Source of the DNA: Synechococcus sp. WH 8109
GTDB lineage: Bacteria; Cyanobacteriota; Cyanobacteriia; PCC-6307; Cyanobiaceae
Direction of reading: 5' to 3'
DNA: 64,000 nucleotides
Assembly (NCBI RefSeq): GCF_000161795.2
Contig: NZ_CP006882.1
Span: 1,178,001 to 1,242,000 of the forward strand
The translations under genes and the position numbers were made by a program. Of the stretch, positions 52,266 to 64,000 are shown one piece after another. The notes below the pieces were generated by a model. It saw nothing but the letters and a program-made list of their open reading frames with translations. It ran no database searches and was not told the origin of the DNA. The number at the start of each line of letters is the position of its first letter. Position 1 is the first letter of the stretch.

Positions 52266-53174
52266 TCAATCTGTAGCCATCATCCCGTTCAGCCGCTGCA
52301 GAGCGAGCCGCGCAGCCCCCAAGCGTCCAGCGCCGTTCCCCAGGCAGGCGGCTTCGATCCGCAACCCCTCCCTTGAGACGGCCTGAACCCGCGACTCCAC
52401 CTCGCGGCGCACCGCTGGCAAAAAGTGGCGGGCGGCACCCGCCAGGCCGCCACCCAGCAACACCAACTGCGGCGTGAACACATACACCAGCGAAGCAATG
52501 CCACAGCCCAGGTGCTCGCCGTAACGGCTCCAAACTTCCAGGGCCTTCGGATCACCACCATCGGCCTCTGCACTGAGCTCGCGGGGATCGCGATCACACA
52601 AGCGCCGCAAGCCGGTGATGCTGGCGAACTGCTCCAGGGAGCCACGGTTACCGCTGTTGCAGGCCGGCCCATCGGGCTCAACCCCGATCAGACCGGGTTC
52701 CGCTGCAGCGCCGTTATGGCCAGTAAACAGCTCACCCCTTAGAAGTACCCCCCCTCCTACACCGGTTCCGAGGGTCAGCAGCACCACATCATCAACACCA
52801 CGGGCTGCGCCGAGCCATGCCTCACCAACTACCGCACAGTTGCCGTCATTGGCGAGGGTGACCCGGCGGTTGAGCCTGGACTCCAGCCAATCCGCCAGCG
52901 GCACGTCCTCCCATCCGGGCAGGTTGATGCAAACACGGGCCACCCGAGCCGCCGCATCCATTGGACCGGGGAGGCCGATGCCGACCGCCTCAGCCGCATG
53001 CTCAGGATCAATCTGTTCAATGGCTTCACACAGGGCCATCGTTACGGCTCCAGGAACGGCGGGCTGCGGTGTAGGCCATTGCGCCTCCGCCAGCACCGTT
53101 CCATCAGCACGAATCCGGGCCAACTTGATCGCCGTGCCCCCGAGATCCACTCCAATCACCTGCGCGATAGGCAT
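52266..53174 (-). CDS. ROK family sugar kinase with reduced zinc motif
   Basis: The 302-residue protein has the ROK P-loop [20 protein letters not shown], the substrate block [20 protein letters not shown], and [19 protein letters not shown]. The usual ROK zinc motif (CxCGxxGC) is seen only as [12 protein letters not shown], so only one Cys remains and zinc binding is probably lost. The expected EPGLIG and GG-rich C-terminus are present. It could be a glucokinase or an N-acetylhexosamine kinase. It starts 3 bases after tamB and lies 8 bases before proA. Confidence 0.88.
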   Translation of the reverse strand: MPIAQVIGVDLGGTAIKLARIRADGTVLAEAQWPTPQPAVPGAVTMALCEAIEQIDPEHAAEAVGIGLPGPMDAAARVARVCINLPGWEDVPLADWLESRLNRRVTLANDGNCAVVGEAWLGAARGVDDVVLLTLGTGVGGGVLLRGELFTGHNGAAAEPGLIGVEPDGPACNSGNRGSLEQFASITGLRRLCDRDPRELSAEADGGDPKALEVWSRYGEHLGCGIASLVYVFTPQLVLLGGGLAGAARHFLPAVRREVESRVQAVSREGLRIEAACLGNGAGRLGAARLALQRLNGMMATD

Positions 53175-53177
53175 GGC

Positions 53178-56100
53178 TCAGAACCGGAAGAACACCTGCA
53201 ACTGGCTCTGCCAGGTGCCATTGGCATCCATGGCCGCGGAGACTGATGTAGTCGGTGTCAGCCGATAGGAGACAGTTCCTTGTGGAGGAACGTCGGTTGT
53301 GTTCGGTGCCATCAGAACAGAAAGGTTGAACCGGTCGGTCAACGCCACACCAAACTCCGTCACCACTGTCAGTGTTGGTGAAACACGGCCGGAGGTGCGC
53401 TCCTTCTCTGATTTCACCTCGGGGTTGACGTAGGTGGGAAAAATCGCCACCTGAAGCCGTTGTCCCATGGCATCGGTCAACGTGCCCAGCACCGGTGAGA
53501 GCAGCGACTGACTCAGCATCGTGGCCAACGCGGCGCCACCTGTTCCACCCAGGGAAGACAGGGTGTTGCCACCGATTAAACCCAACAGTTGTTGCTCGCT
53601 CATCGGTGGCGAGCTGCGCAGGACAAGGTTGTTGCTTTCACCCAGACGGTTGGCCGGTCCGCTGACCTGGACCATGACCCTCACCAGCCGCAGTTGACCA
53701 CCACCGACATAGGCACTGCCCGTTCCATTCGAAGCAAAGAGGTTTGCGCTGGTGATCTGATCGTTGGTGCCCGCACTAACGGTGTCAGCGACCCTGGCTT
53801 GCATGGCGATATCCACGTAGGGGACAAGCCCCAGCGAAGGCGTGAACACCGCTGCATTGGCCGCCTGTGGGTCCAAACGCAGTGGAGCCAGAGGGGGTAC
53901 CCAGATCCTGCCGGAATTGAGCTGGATTAAGCCTCGTGCCTTGAGCGAGGGATCCAAGGGGCCGTTCAACGTGACAGCGCCTCCCCCTTTGAAGCTGATC
54001 CAGGGGGGCATCAGCACCTCGATATCAGGGCCGAGGGCCAGCCGAAGGTTCTCAAAGCGGATGGCCGGCAGTTTCGGCATGAACCGTTGCAGCTGATCCG
54101 GAGCTTGAATGGATCGGTTGGGACCCATCAGGACCAGAGGTTCCTGAAAGTCCCACTCCTCCTCCAAAAGTGTTTTCAACGCCTGAGGACCAAGCTGCAC
54201 CGCCGCAGAGGAGCCCTCCACACCGGTGGGTGCCAGGGCTTGAAGTTCGCCCCGCCGCAACCGTCCGAAGAAGCCGGACTGGGGCCGAAGCGTGCCCCGC
54301 GACAGTTCCAGATTTCCGGAGAGGACGGGTTGCACTAAAGCTCCAGACACCTGCAGTTCGCCATCGGCCTGGAACTGCACGATCGGCTGTCGAATCTGCC
54401 CTTGGCTGATTTGCAGGGTGAGCGGTGAAGCCCCGCTCTGGGGGGTGAACAAGCCAAGGCTTCCAGAACCGCGCAGCAAGCCGCCGCGGCCCACTTCAGC
54501 CTCCAGGCGTTGCACCAAGACGCGATCGAAATCGAACAGGATCGAGGCGTTGATCCGACTCAGCTCCTGTTCACCGATGCTGAGATCTCCATTACTGACC
54601 ACCACAAAGCCATTGGCTTGCGGTTGGTTCAACGGCCCGCGCAGCAACAGCCGTAGATTGGTGCTCCCCTGCTTGACAGCCAAGGAATCCCCGGCCAAAA
54701 GCGTCAACACGCCAAGGGCATCCCCATGGCTTTCCAGCCTCAGGTTCAAATTCGAATCGGGGTTGAAGGGCACCGTGCCGGACACGGTGACGGCTTCCTT
54801 GCTCTCGCCTCCCTTCAGGGCCAAGTTCAGGCGGATCAAGTCACGCTCAACGACAACCGATCGCTGCTCCAACTGCAGGGGCTGGCCCGCCAGGGTGGCT
54901 GAGTCGAGCACCAGATCGGAAACCAGCAAGGGAGCCGTTCCGCTGAGGTCGTAGCGGCCGCGGATGCCAACACTGCCGCGGAGCTGCGGCGGCACAGGAG
55001 CCAACAACGCCAGCAGAGAGAGCGGAACCTGCAGCAGGTAGAGGTCACCGGATCCACCGAGCAACGGGCCGCGAAGCGTGGCGACCATCGGTTCAAGCTG
55101 GAGTGCCTTGACCTGGTCATCCCCCTCAACCCAAAGATGGGCCTTGGCGATCAGATCGGCCTTCAGGCGCTTCGGATCAGAACCGTCGATCGTTCCCGAC
55201 AGATTGACTCGCCCCTCCAGACGCTCCAGCTCAGGGCCCTTGCGGGGGTGGGCCAGGGCATAAGCCTCAAGTGCCCGGCGCGATGCCGCCAGAGCTCGCA
55301 ACTGACCATCAAGCGATCCGCCAAAGGTGTTGATGAACAGGGTTCCGAGATCCTCGGCAGGGCCGGGGGCCAGGCCCGGATAGGGATCGCTCCCCCTCAA
55401 CTGACGGGCCAGAAGCGTCAACCAGGTCACATCCAGGCCTTCGGCCTCGATGCCGCTGTGCATCCGGCCACCCAGGTCGCCACGGGCCTTCAACCGGATG
55501 CTGCCCTGCAAGGGAGTCAGTGCTGCATTGGCCTGAAAACGCCCATCCCTGAGGGAACCCTCCAGCTCGAGGCTCTGCACGGCAACCCCCGCCATCGAGG
55601 CTTCCGAAATGGCGGCAGACCCACGGATCGCGAGGGGGGCCATGGCAAGGCTCCCTGCACCCGTGAGCTGACCTGCCACCGCTTTGGGCTGGTTGACCGG
55701 CGGAACGATTAAACGAAGTCCATCGATGTTGAGGTCAGCTGCACGCCAGCGGTAGCGGCGTTGCTCTCCAGCCGGAGCCAGCTCGTGCAAGCGCAACTGC
55801 CCCTCACCCCGGCGCAAGAGCACGGTCTTGGGCCAAGCATCGGCATCGAGTTCAGCCACGAGCGTGCCGGGCAAGGCAGGCTGCTGAGCAACCATCGCCA
55901 GACGAGCACCACGGCCCAGTTCACCGTTGAGGCTGCCTTGCCAGCGTTCGGGAACCTGCAAAGCACCAACGCGGGGTTGATTCAGCATCAGGTTGATGTC
56001 GGGCTGAAGCCCCGACAGGGGACCATCCACGCGACCCCGCGCCGCCACCTGCCCGCCCAGCGCCGTGCCGATCAAGGGGGTGAAACGGCTCAGGCTGAAA

Positions 56101-57626
56101 GGTTGGAGTTCAAAGCCGCTCTGAAGCTCACCGGTTTGCAACCGCCCCTGAGCCAGTTGAAAAGGAAGGCGCGCTTCCGCCCGCAACAGCGGACTGGTGA
56201 AGTAATCCAGCACCAGAGCGGAATCCTCCGAGGACCATCGGGTCTGAAACGACCACTCGTCCAGCAAAGGGTTGGACGCCTGGCCAAGCTTCAGGCTCAG
56301 CTCCGGTGACGCCAACGCACCACTGACGTCGACGGTTCCAAGGATCGGAGCGGTTTGGCCCAGTCCGGCCTGCATGGTCGGCAGCGCAGACCAGAAGCGT
56401 GGATCGATCTGCAGCTCCGTGCTGCTCAGATCCACTTGGGATCCAATCCTCCCAGCCAGCCCGAAGCGCAGTCCCGGGGCACTGAGGCGGAGTCTGTCCA
56501 CGGCAACAGACGGTTGCTGGTCTTGCAGCCAGGGGATGCTCCACTGAGCGTCCAGCTTCAGGACTGTGTTGAGCCCTGTGGCCTCAGGCAGCTTGATCTC
56601 ACCGTCTGCACTCCACCGGGGCTCCGCCCAGGGGCCCTGGATCCTGAGCTTCAACCGGTCCTGGCTTGCAGAGCTGAGGTCTTTGCGGCGAACGTCAGCC
56701 TGGAGATCAAAGCTCTTGTTCAATGCAACAGACCCTGAGGCCCGAGCCTCAAAGGCTCCAAAACGCAGTGTTGCGGGCTGCAGCTTGAGTTGATCGCCCT
56801 TGCAAGCGACCCTGAGACGAGTGCTGTTCAGCGCAGCAAGTTCGAGACGCTTGAGGCTGAGCCCACCTCGGCAGTTGAACGACCCATCGGCCCAGCCGAT
56901 CTGAACATCTCCCTCCAACGTCCCAGAGGCATCCAGATCCTGAGCAGGGGCAATGACGGCCCCCAAAGGTTTCAGGTTGAGCTGATCCAGCCGCGTTCGA
57001 AGCCTGAAGCGAGGGCGATCCCAATGCCCTTGTCCATCGAGCCGTAGCACCCCTTCAGCTTCGAGCCAGCGAAGTTCCGATGCGGTGCTGAAAAAAGCCT
57101 CCCCGAACCGAACTGCGCCCCGACTGCGGAGTTCAAGGGTCTGCTGCTGAGGACCGAAACGGAGCAGTGCAGGATCGGCAAACCGGTACTGGACGCCAAG
57201 TCGCGGCAGGGCGCCGTCGCCGCTCAGTGGCCCAAAGGTCCAGTACCGACCAACCTCATTGGCCTGCAACTGGCCGCGCAGCTTGTGCACCGTGATCTGC
57301 AGAACCGGCTGCAGACGCCGAAGACTCGCAAAGGGAGCAAGGCTCACCTCCAGCCCCTCCAGGCTCAGCTCAGAAGGATCCGCCGCCGACGGCAAGATCC
57401 GACTAGGCCCGATGGCGATCCCCAGGGCCAAGGGGCGAAGTCCCTCGTAAGGACCAAGATCCACGTCGTGGCCCAGAGGACCCGACAACGTGCGCTCCAA
57501 ACTGGGGCGTGCCCGGCTCAGGATGCGTTCGGCAGCGCGATCAAGGGCGATGAAGCCTGCTGTTCCAGCCCCGACCAGAACGAAACTTCCCGCAACCAAC
57601 CAGGTCCTGCGCCGCGTTTTCCCCAT
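53178..57626 (-). CDS. tamB: TamB/DUF490 family envelope protein
   Basis: TamB-like proteins form a long beta-taco that carries lipid between inner and outer membranes. The ATG at 57626 gives 1482 residues. An N-terminal anchor (TWLVAGSFVLVGAGTAGFIAL) is followed by a repetitive beta-rich body (for example LKLRIQGPWAEPRWSADGEI, VDVSGALASPELSLKLGQA). The C-terminal DUF490 block includes ASGSLGLF-like repeats, GSAYVGGGQLRLVRVMVQVS and a final aromatic ending LQVFFRF, like an outer-membrane strand. It heads a tight operon with a ROK kinase, proA, folB and a hydrolase. Confidence 0.93.
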   Translation of the reverse strand: MGKTRRRTWLVAGSFVLVGAGTAGFIALDRAAERILSRARPSLERTLSGPLGHDVDLGPYEGLRPLALGIAIGPSRILPSAADPSELSLEGLEVSLAPFASLRRLQPVLQITVHKLRGQLQANEVGRYWTFGPLSGDGALPRLGVQYRFADPALLRFGPQQQTLELRSRGAVRFGEAFFSTASELRWLEAEGVLRLDGQGHWDRPRFRLRTRLDQLNLKPLGAVIAPAQDLDASGTLEGDVQIGWADGSFNCRGGLSLKRLELAALNSTRLRVACKGDQLKLQPATLRFGAFEARASGSVALNKSFDLQADVRRKDLSSASQDRLKLRIQGPWAEPRWSADGEIKLPEATGLNTVLKLDAQWSIPWLQDQQPSVAVDRLRLSAPGLRFGLAGRIGSQVDLSSTELQIDPRFWSALPTMQAGLGQTAPILGTVDVSGALASPELSLKLGQASNPLLDEWSFQTRWSSEDSALVLDYFTSPLLRAEARLPFQLAQGRLQTGELQSGFELQPFSLSRFTPLIGTALGGQVAARGRVDGPLSGLQPDINLMLNQPRVGALQVPERWQGSLNGELGRGARLAMVAQQPALPGTLVAELDADAWPKTVLLRRGEGQLRLHELAPAGEQRRYRWRAADLNIDGLRLIVPPVNQPKAVAGQLTGAGSLAMAPLAIRGSAAISEASMAGVAVQSLELEGSLRDGRFQANAALTPLQGSIRLKARGDLGGRMHSGIEAEGLDVTWLTLLARQLRGSDPYPGLAPGPAEDLGTLFINTFGGSLDGQLRALAASRRALEAYALAHPRKGPELERLEGRVNLSGTIDGSDPKRLKADLIAKAHLWVEGDDQVKALQLEPMVATLRGPLLGGSGDLYLLQVPLSLLALLAPVPPQLRGSVGIRGRYDLSGTAPLLVSDLVLDSATLAGQPLQLEQRSVVVERDLIRLNLALKGGESKEAVTVSGTVPFNPDSNLNLRLESHGDALGVLTLLAGDSLAVKQGSTNLRLLLRGPLNQPQANGFVVVSNGDLSIGEQELSRINASILFDFDRVLVQRLEAEVGRGGLLRGSGSLGLFTPQSGASPLTLQISQGQIRQPIVQFQADGELQVSGALVQPVLSGNLELSRGTLRPQSGFFGRLRRGELQALAPTGVEGSSAAVQLGPQALKTLLEEEWDFQEPLVLMGPNRSIQAPDQLQRFMPKLPAIRFENLRLALGPDIEVLMPPWISFKGGGAVTLNGPLDPSLKARGLIQLNSGRIWVPPLAPLRLDPQAANAAVFTPSLGLVPYVDIAMQARVADTVSAGTNDQITSANLFASNGTGSAYVGGGQLRLVRVMVQVSGPANRLGESNNLVLRSSPPMSEQQLLGLIGGNTLSSLGGTGGAALATMLSQSLLSPVLGTLTDAMGQRLQVAIFPTYVNPEVKSEKERTSGRVSPTLTVVTEFGVALTDRFNLSVLMAPNTTDVPPQGTVSYRLTPTTSVSAAMDANGTWQSQLQVFFRF

Positions 57627-57692
57627 CAGACGCGGCGGTCTCCGCGGATTCTCGCGCAATATAAGGAGACTGTTTTAAGTCCACCAGACCCC

Positions 57693-58130
57693 ATGGCCTT
57701 CGATCAGCTGCTGCTTACTGCCGCTCCCTGGCTGGGTTGGTCTGGGCTTGGGCTTGGAGCACTAACGGCAGTTGCCTTCCTCACCAAATGGGGCATTCGG
57801 TTTCGACTGGTCGGCGTGAGCAGCTTCACCTTGCTGCTGGCCGTGAGTTGCTGGGCATTCGGCGTGAGCTACACACCGCCAGTAGTAGTGGAGGGTGCAG
57901 TGCGGGCACCGATCGTGTTCGACAACGGCAACGACCTTGTGGTGGCCCAGGTTCCTGCCGACCTAGCCCCAACAACAGTTCAAGCCACCCTGGAGCAATT
58001 GGAGGGCAACCTGCGCGGCTCAGGTCGCTCCAGCAGCACCGTGCTGGTGCGGTTGCGGGGCATCCAATCGGAGGGCGATGGGCTGGGACGCCCCGTCATC
58101 CTGGGCGAGTTGAGCAAGACCTTGCGTTGA
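57693..58130 (+). CDS. ycf51: Ycf51 family protein (DUF2518)
   Basis: The 145-residue protein resembles Ycf51, found in cyanobacteria and red-algal plastids. It has two helices (LGLGALTAVAFLTKWGIRF and FTLLLAVSCWAFGVSY). A soluble C-terminal part includes PPVVVEGAVRAPIVFDNGND and VLVRLRGIQSEGDGLGRPVI. Function is unknown. The ATG is taken at 57693. It is divergent from tamB with 66 bases between starts, and its stop overlaps the next gene (TGATG). Confidence 0.88.
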   Translation: MAFDQLLLTAAPWLGWSGLGLGALTAVAFLTKWGIRFRLVGVSSFTLLLAVSCWAFGVSYTPPVVVEGAVRAPIVFDNGNDLVVAQVPADLAPTTVQATLEQLEGNLRGSGRSSSTVLVRLRGIQSEGDGLGRPVILGELSKTLR

Positions 58131-58531
58131 TGCCGAACTTCAACGACACGATCGAGGAGCTCCCCCAGTCGTTTCGCAGGGAACAAAAGGAACTGGACCG
58201 GGCCGGTATCAAGCGCTGGTCCAGCATCCGTGATCTAACGGATCTGCAACTGAGCCAACTCGCCCGCAGTGGCCAGGCTTCCGCCCGAAACCTCAAGCGG
58301 CTGCGGGGCATGGCCAATTTGGCCTGCCGCTTGGATTTGCCTCCCCAGGACGCCGCGCTGCTGATGCATGCGGGCATCGCCACGCCCGCCGCTCTGGCGG
58401 CATGCACCCCCGAACGTCTTGTGCGCCAGACCGGAAGGCTGGAGCGCAGCCTTGGAACCAAACGGCCCGCCGTGGTGGATCTGCGGGTGGCCGGCGATTG
58501 GATCCGCCGCGCCAGGCAACTGGCGAACTGA
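58130..58531 (+). CDS. DUF4332-like helix-hairpin-helix protein
   Basis: The ATG overlaps the ycf51 stop. The 133-residue protein has helix-hairpin-helix-type repeats: LDRAGIKRWSSIRDLTDLQL then SQLARSGQASARNLKRLRGM in the first half. LLMHAGIATPAALAACTPER then LVRQTGRLERSLG form the second. These agree with DUF4332, a RuvA-like HhH family common in cyanobacteria. A DNA- or protein-binding role is likely by fold. Its overlap with ycf51 suggests coupled expression. Confidence 0.82.
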   Translation: MPNFNDTIEELPQSFRREQKELDRAGIKRWSSIRDLTDLQLSQLARSGQASARNLKRLRGMANLACRLDLPPQDAALLMHAGIATPAALAACTPERLVRQTGRLERSLGTKRPAVVDLRVAGDWIRRARQLAN

Positions 58532-58577
58532 CCCCAGCAACCCTGCCTTGGCGTCCAATCCTGCGTATGAACCTTTT

Positions 58578-58859
58578 ATGGGCTTGAAACTCCTACGCAA
58601 AGCTTTAATCGCTCTGGCTCTCTTGGGCTCACCATTGCTCGTGGTAGCTGCTGACTCGGACTTGCTCAACAGCGTCAAACGCAATCCTGAAAAAGCAAAG
58701 GCCATGTGCCGTTCGTTCCGGCAAATGAACGCTAACGGCCGATCGCCATTCTCCAAGACGTACATCAACCAGGTCGCTGCCAGCGAGAACCTGAGTTTTC
58801 AGGATGCGGAAATTCTCATGACCTACATCGTGGGGATGCATTGCGACGATGTCCGCTGA
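58578..58859 (+). CDS. Secreted hypothetical protein (93 aa)
   Basis: The ATG at 58578 gives a signal peptide (KLLRKALIALALLGSPLLVV) and a likely cut at AADS. The mature part has two Cys (AKAMCRSFRQMN and VGMHCDDVR) and a helix-rich pattern (PFSKTYINQVAASENLSFQD). It is exported to the periplasm or lumen. Its end overlaps the start of the CocE hydrolase by 11 bases. Confidence 0.75.
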   Translation: MGLKLLRKALIALALLGSPLLVVAADSDLLNSVKRNPEKAKAMCRSFRQMNANGRSPFSKTYINQVAASENLSFQDAEILMTYIVGMHCDDVR

Positions 58860-60453
58860 AACAAGCAGAATTGCCTGCCGGTCTGCAGCGCTGAGGACGG
58901 CAGATTGTGTGGTGCTGCGGTCACGGTTGTGGCACCCCAGCGGAGAAGGCCCCTGGCCTGCCCTGCTAATGCGGCAGCCCTACGGGAGCCGCATCGCCTC
59001 AACCGTCACCTATGCCCACCCCAGCTGGTGGGCTTCCCATGGCTTCCTGGTGGTCGTTCAGGACGTAAGAGGACAAGGGGAGTCGGAGGGACGTTTCCGG
59101 GGATTTGGTCAGGAAGCGGCCGACACCACCGCCACCCATGCCTGGGTGAGGCAGCTGCCGGAATGCAATGGACGCCTGGGGGTCTACGGGTTTTCGTATC
59201 AGGGCCTGACCCAGCTCACCGCAGCTGAGTCGGCCCCACCGCCGGAGTGCACCGCTCCGGCGATGACCGGCCTGGACGAACGACGCCATTGGAGTTGTGA
59301 AGGCGGTGCCCACTGGTGGCACCTCGGCCTTGGCTGGGGGCTACAGCTGGCGGCCCTCCAGGCCCAGCGACGCGGAGATGCAACGGCCTGGCTGGAGATT
59401 CGTCGAAGCCTTGAAGACAACCGCTATCTGCGGGACGGACCAAGCCTGCTGGAGCGCCATGACCCCGAAGGCATGGCCTGGAGCTGGTTAAAAAACGACC
59501 CCAGCAACGCTCAGCAGTGGACAGTTCATCACGCCCCGGAGAGCTGGCTTCAGCGGCCGATGCTGTTGATCGGTGGATGGTGGGATCCGCATCTGGTGGG
59601 TCTGCTGGACCTCTGGCATCGCAGCCAGGTGGCCGGCGGGCAGCCATCCCTGCACATCGGGCCGGCCTCCCATCTGCAGTGGTGGCCGGGAACCCAGCAG
59701 CTGATGCTTCAGTTCTTCCAACAGCATTTGCAGGATCGCCCCCCGCAGGAGCCGAAGCCCAGCCACCAGCTCTGGAACATCACCCAGCATCAGTGGGATG
59801 CGATCCCCGCACCGGCCACGGGCAGATCAGCGTCATGGGGACTGCGCAGCAATGGACTGGCCTGCATAGACCCAAGCGACGGTGCCCTTGTGGCGGATGG
59901 AGAAGGAGAAGGAAGCGTGGTCATCGTTCATGACCCTTGGCGACCGGTTCCAGCCATCGGTGGACACCTCGGGACAACCCCTGGGCCGGCGGAGCGCACG
60001 GCCGTGGATCAACGCAACGACGTTGCAACATTCACCACTGCACCCCTGATTGATGAGCTGCTGCTGTCGGGTCAACCGCACCTCCTGCTGGACGCTGAAG
60101 CGGACCAGCCCGGGTTTGATCTCTGCATCAGCCTCTCGCGCCTGTCCGCGGAAGCCAACAGCGTTGAACAACTGAGCACGGGAGTCGTACGGGTTCGCGG
60201 TGAGGAGGCGTTGCAGCCAGCCAGGCGCAGCGTGACCCTCCAGCCGCTGCACGCGAGCCTGGCTTGTGGCGATCGACTGAGAATCTCAGTTGCCGCAGCA
60301 GCGTGGCCCGCCATTGGCGTCAACCCTGGCCACGATGCCCTGCCCTGCGGAGCACCAAGCCCAGAGCATCGTGTGGTGACGCTGACACTGAAACTTGCTG
60401 ACTCCACCCTGCAGATGAACCCCTTTGATTCCGGCAGACTGAAGCTCGACTGA
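58849..60453 (+). CDS. CocE/NonD family hydrolase (X-Pro dipeptidyl-peptidase S15 type)
   Basis: The 534-residue serine hydrolase has the family's N-terminal QPYGSRIASTVTYAHPSWWA, the VVVQDVRGQGESEGRFRGF block, and the nucleophile S116 in LGVYGFSYQGLTQL. GTHDWHL-type later segments are seen as LLIGGWWDPHLVGLLDLWHR and LHIGPASHLQWWPG, which would carry the Asp and His. The C-terminal galactose-binding-like domain (SRLSAEANSVEQLSTGVVRV) is present. Substrates of this family are acyl esters or peptides. The start overlaps the upstream secreted-protein gene by 11 bases. Confidence 0.92.
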   Translation: MSAETSRIACRSAALRTADCVVLRSRLWHPSGEGPWPALLMRQPYGSRIASTVTYAHPSWWASHGFLVVVQDVRGQGESEGRFRGFGQEAADTTATHAWVRQLPECNGRLGVYGFSYQGLTQLTAAESAPPPECTAPAMTGLDERRHWSCEGGAHWWHLGLGWGLQLAALQAQRRGDATAWLEIRRSLEDNRYLRDGPSLLERHDPEGMAWSWLKNDPSNAQQWTVHHAPESWLQRPMLLIGGWWDPHLVGLLDLWHRSQVAGGQPSLHIGPASHLQWWPGTQQLMLQFFQQHLQDRPPQEPKPSHQLWNITQHQWDAIPAPATGRSASWGLRSNGLACIDPSDGALVADGEGEGSVVIVHDPWRPVPAIGGHLGTTPGPAERTAVDQRNDVATFTTAPLIDELLLSGQPHLLLDAEADQPGFDLCISLSRLSAEANSVEQLSTGVVRVRGEEALQPARRSVTLQPLHASLACGDRLRISVAAAAWPAIGVNPGHDALPCGAPSPEHRVVTLTLKLADSTLQMNPFDSGRLKLD

Positions 60454-60576
60454 AGTTTGTGCTTTGACGCAAGCGGTCGGATCATCAACGTCGACATTTC
60501 CCGAGACTTCGTCTGATCAACAGCGGATCTGTTTCGTAAATCGGGCTTAACATCTCGCCCAATTCACAGATCTCCC

Positions 60577-62874
<2,298 letters not shown>

Positions 62875-62955
62875 CGAACGTGATGACAAAGAGGGGGTAA
62901 AGCTCTAGCCAAGGCCTCGATTCGGGTAGGTTTCCGGCTGACCTAACCGGGCTTG

Positions 62956-64000
62956 ATGAGCGACTCTTTACCCCTGCTCCTGCGTGCTGCGCGCGGTGAA
63001 TCGGTGGAGCGTCCTCCGGTGTGGATGATGCGCCAGGCCGGTCGCTACATGAAGATCTACCGGGACTTGCGGGACAAGTACCCCAGCTTCCGTGAGCGTT
63101 CCGAAAACCCTGATCTCTCTTATGAGATCTCGATGCAGCCGTTTCACGCCTTCAAGCCCGATGGCGTGATCCTGTTCTCCGACATCCTCACTCCCCTGCC
63201 GGGGATGGGAATCGATTTCGACATCATCGAGAGCAAAGGCCCTCAGATCGGCGATCCAATCCGGAGCATGGACCAGGTGGATGCTCTGCACCCGCTCAAC
63301 CCCGCCGAGTCGATGCCCTTTGTGGGTGAGGTGCTGGGTCGTCTCCGCCAAAGCGTTGGCAACGAAGCAGCTGTTCTCGGCTTCGTTGGTGCTCCCTGGA
63401 CCCTTGCCGCCTACGTGGTAGAAGGCAAGAGCAGCAAAAACTACGCGGTGATCAAGGCCATGGCCTTCCGCGAACCCGAGATCCTGCACAAGCTGCTCGA
63501 CCACTTCGCCGAGTCGATCGCCAATTACCTGCGCTACCAGATTGATTCCGGCGCCCAGGTAGTGCAGATGTTTGATTCCTGGGCCGGCCAGCTCAGCCCG
63601 GCGGACTACGACACCTTCGCTGCTCCCTATCAGAAGAAGGTGGTGGATCTGGTCAAGCAGACGCACCCTGACACCCCCTTCATCCTCTACATCTCCGGCA
63701 GCGCCGGCGTGATCGAGCGGATGGCCAACACCGGTGTTGACATCGTTTCGCTGGATTGGACCGTGGACATGGCCGAAGCCTTGGCTCGTCTGCCGGAGCA
63801 CGTTGGTGTTCAGGGCAACGTGGATCCCGGCCTGCTATTCGGCACCCCGGAGGCGATTGAGGCCCGCATCGATGACTGCGTGCGCAAGGCCCGCGGCCGG
63901 AAGCACATCCTCAACCTCGGCCATGGAATCCTGCCGGGTACACCGGAAGAGAATGGTGAAGCCTTCTTCCGGGCCGGCAAGAGCGTGATGGACCGTCTCG
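62956..64000 (+). CDS. hemE: Uroporphyrinogen decarboxylase, C-terminus cut by window edge
   Basis: HemE removes four carboxyls from uroporphyrinogen III to make coproporphyrinogen III, feeding both heme and chlorophyll. 348 residues are visible, nearly the whole protein. The signature [20 protein letters not shown] is at the N-terminus and [20 protein letters not shown] in the middle. [35 protein letters not shown] and [20 protein letters not shown] are further on. The reading frame is open at the last base. The ATG at 62956 follows a GGGCTTG lead. Confidence 0.97.
   Translation, partial: MSDSLPLLLRAARGESVERPPVWMMRQAGRYMKIYRDLRDKYPSFRERSENPDLSYEISMQPFHAFKPDGVILFSDILTPLPGMGIDFDIIESKGPQIGDPIRSMDQVDALHPLNPAESMPFVGEVLGRLRQSVGNEAAVLGFVGAPWTLAAYVVEGKSSKNYAVIKAMAFREPEILHKLLDHFAESIANYLRYQIDSGAQVVQMFDSWAGQLSPADYDTFAAPYQKKVVDLVKQTHPDTPFILYISGSAGVIERMANTGVDIVSLDWTVDMAEALARLPEHVGVQGNVDPGLLFGTPEAIEARIDDCVRKARGRKHILNLGHGILPGTPEENGEAFFRAGKSVMDRL

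Noticed and set aside
50968-52386. Plus-strand 472-codon frame
   Set aside because: It is antisense to proA and the ROK kinase and has no domain.

Overview
The window reads as a chromosomal segment of a marine picocyanobacterium of the Synechococcus/Cyanobium type. The reasons are: a psbA gene for photosystem II D1, menB and menD for phylloquinone synthesis, an NDH-1 ndhD gene, many cyanobacteria-restricted families (DUF760, DUF4336, DUF1824, DUF2605, DUF4278, DUF4332, Ycf51, a CP12 tail), glycogen genes at both ends, moderately high GC and very tight gene packing. No rRNA, tRNA, CRISPR array, intact insertion sequence or complete prophage was recognised. The genus is an inference; no database was searched.

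Layout. Bases 1-9700 are a compact housekeeping block. On the minus strand are murF, a membrane protein, glgA, a frameshifted L,D-transpeptidase, menB and menD. lepB and a DUF760 gene follow on the plus strand, then a DUF4336 gene and chrA on the minus strand. Bases 9.7-12 kb are gene-poor and scarred. They hold a broken ACR3 arsenite-permease remnant and a decayed second copy of the chrA/DUF4336 junction. Bases 12-35 kb are an accessory-like region. It contains a FAD oxidoreductase, an orphan ParA ATPase with a small partner, a J-domain protein, an SDR, a MIF homologue, a GH57-like protein, a DUF2130 protein, rpsU, DoxX, a CP12-like protein, a TauE permease and more than twenty very small proteins. 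Most of the small proteins have one membrane segment and many are below 60 residues.

Bases 35-64 kb return to the core genome. psbA (a D1:1-type protein) is followed by a DUF697 protein, a CDF metal transporter, a Gly/Arg-rich protein and trpS, then a lambda-R-like lysozyme. thrS, DUF1824, glk, thrB, ndhD and an M3 oligopeptidase then run in one direction. A tight minus-strand run goes from tamB through a ROK kinase, proA and folB to a lipase-like hydrolase. The plus strand then carries ycf51, a DUF4332 gene, a secreted protein, a CocE-type hydrolase, glgB and the start of hemE.

The core genes cover cell-wall synthesis, glycogen synthesis and branching (glgA, glgB), glucose phosphorylation (glk, possibly the ROK kinase), quinone and tetrapyrrole synthesis, photosynthetic electron transport and amino-acid metabolism. 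The most interesting material lies in 10-35 kb: two tandem small proteins that resemble NblA, several families of paralogous microproteins, and a membrane protein built from a duplicated two-helix unit.
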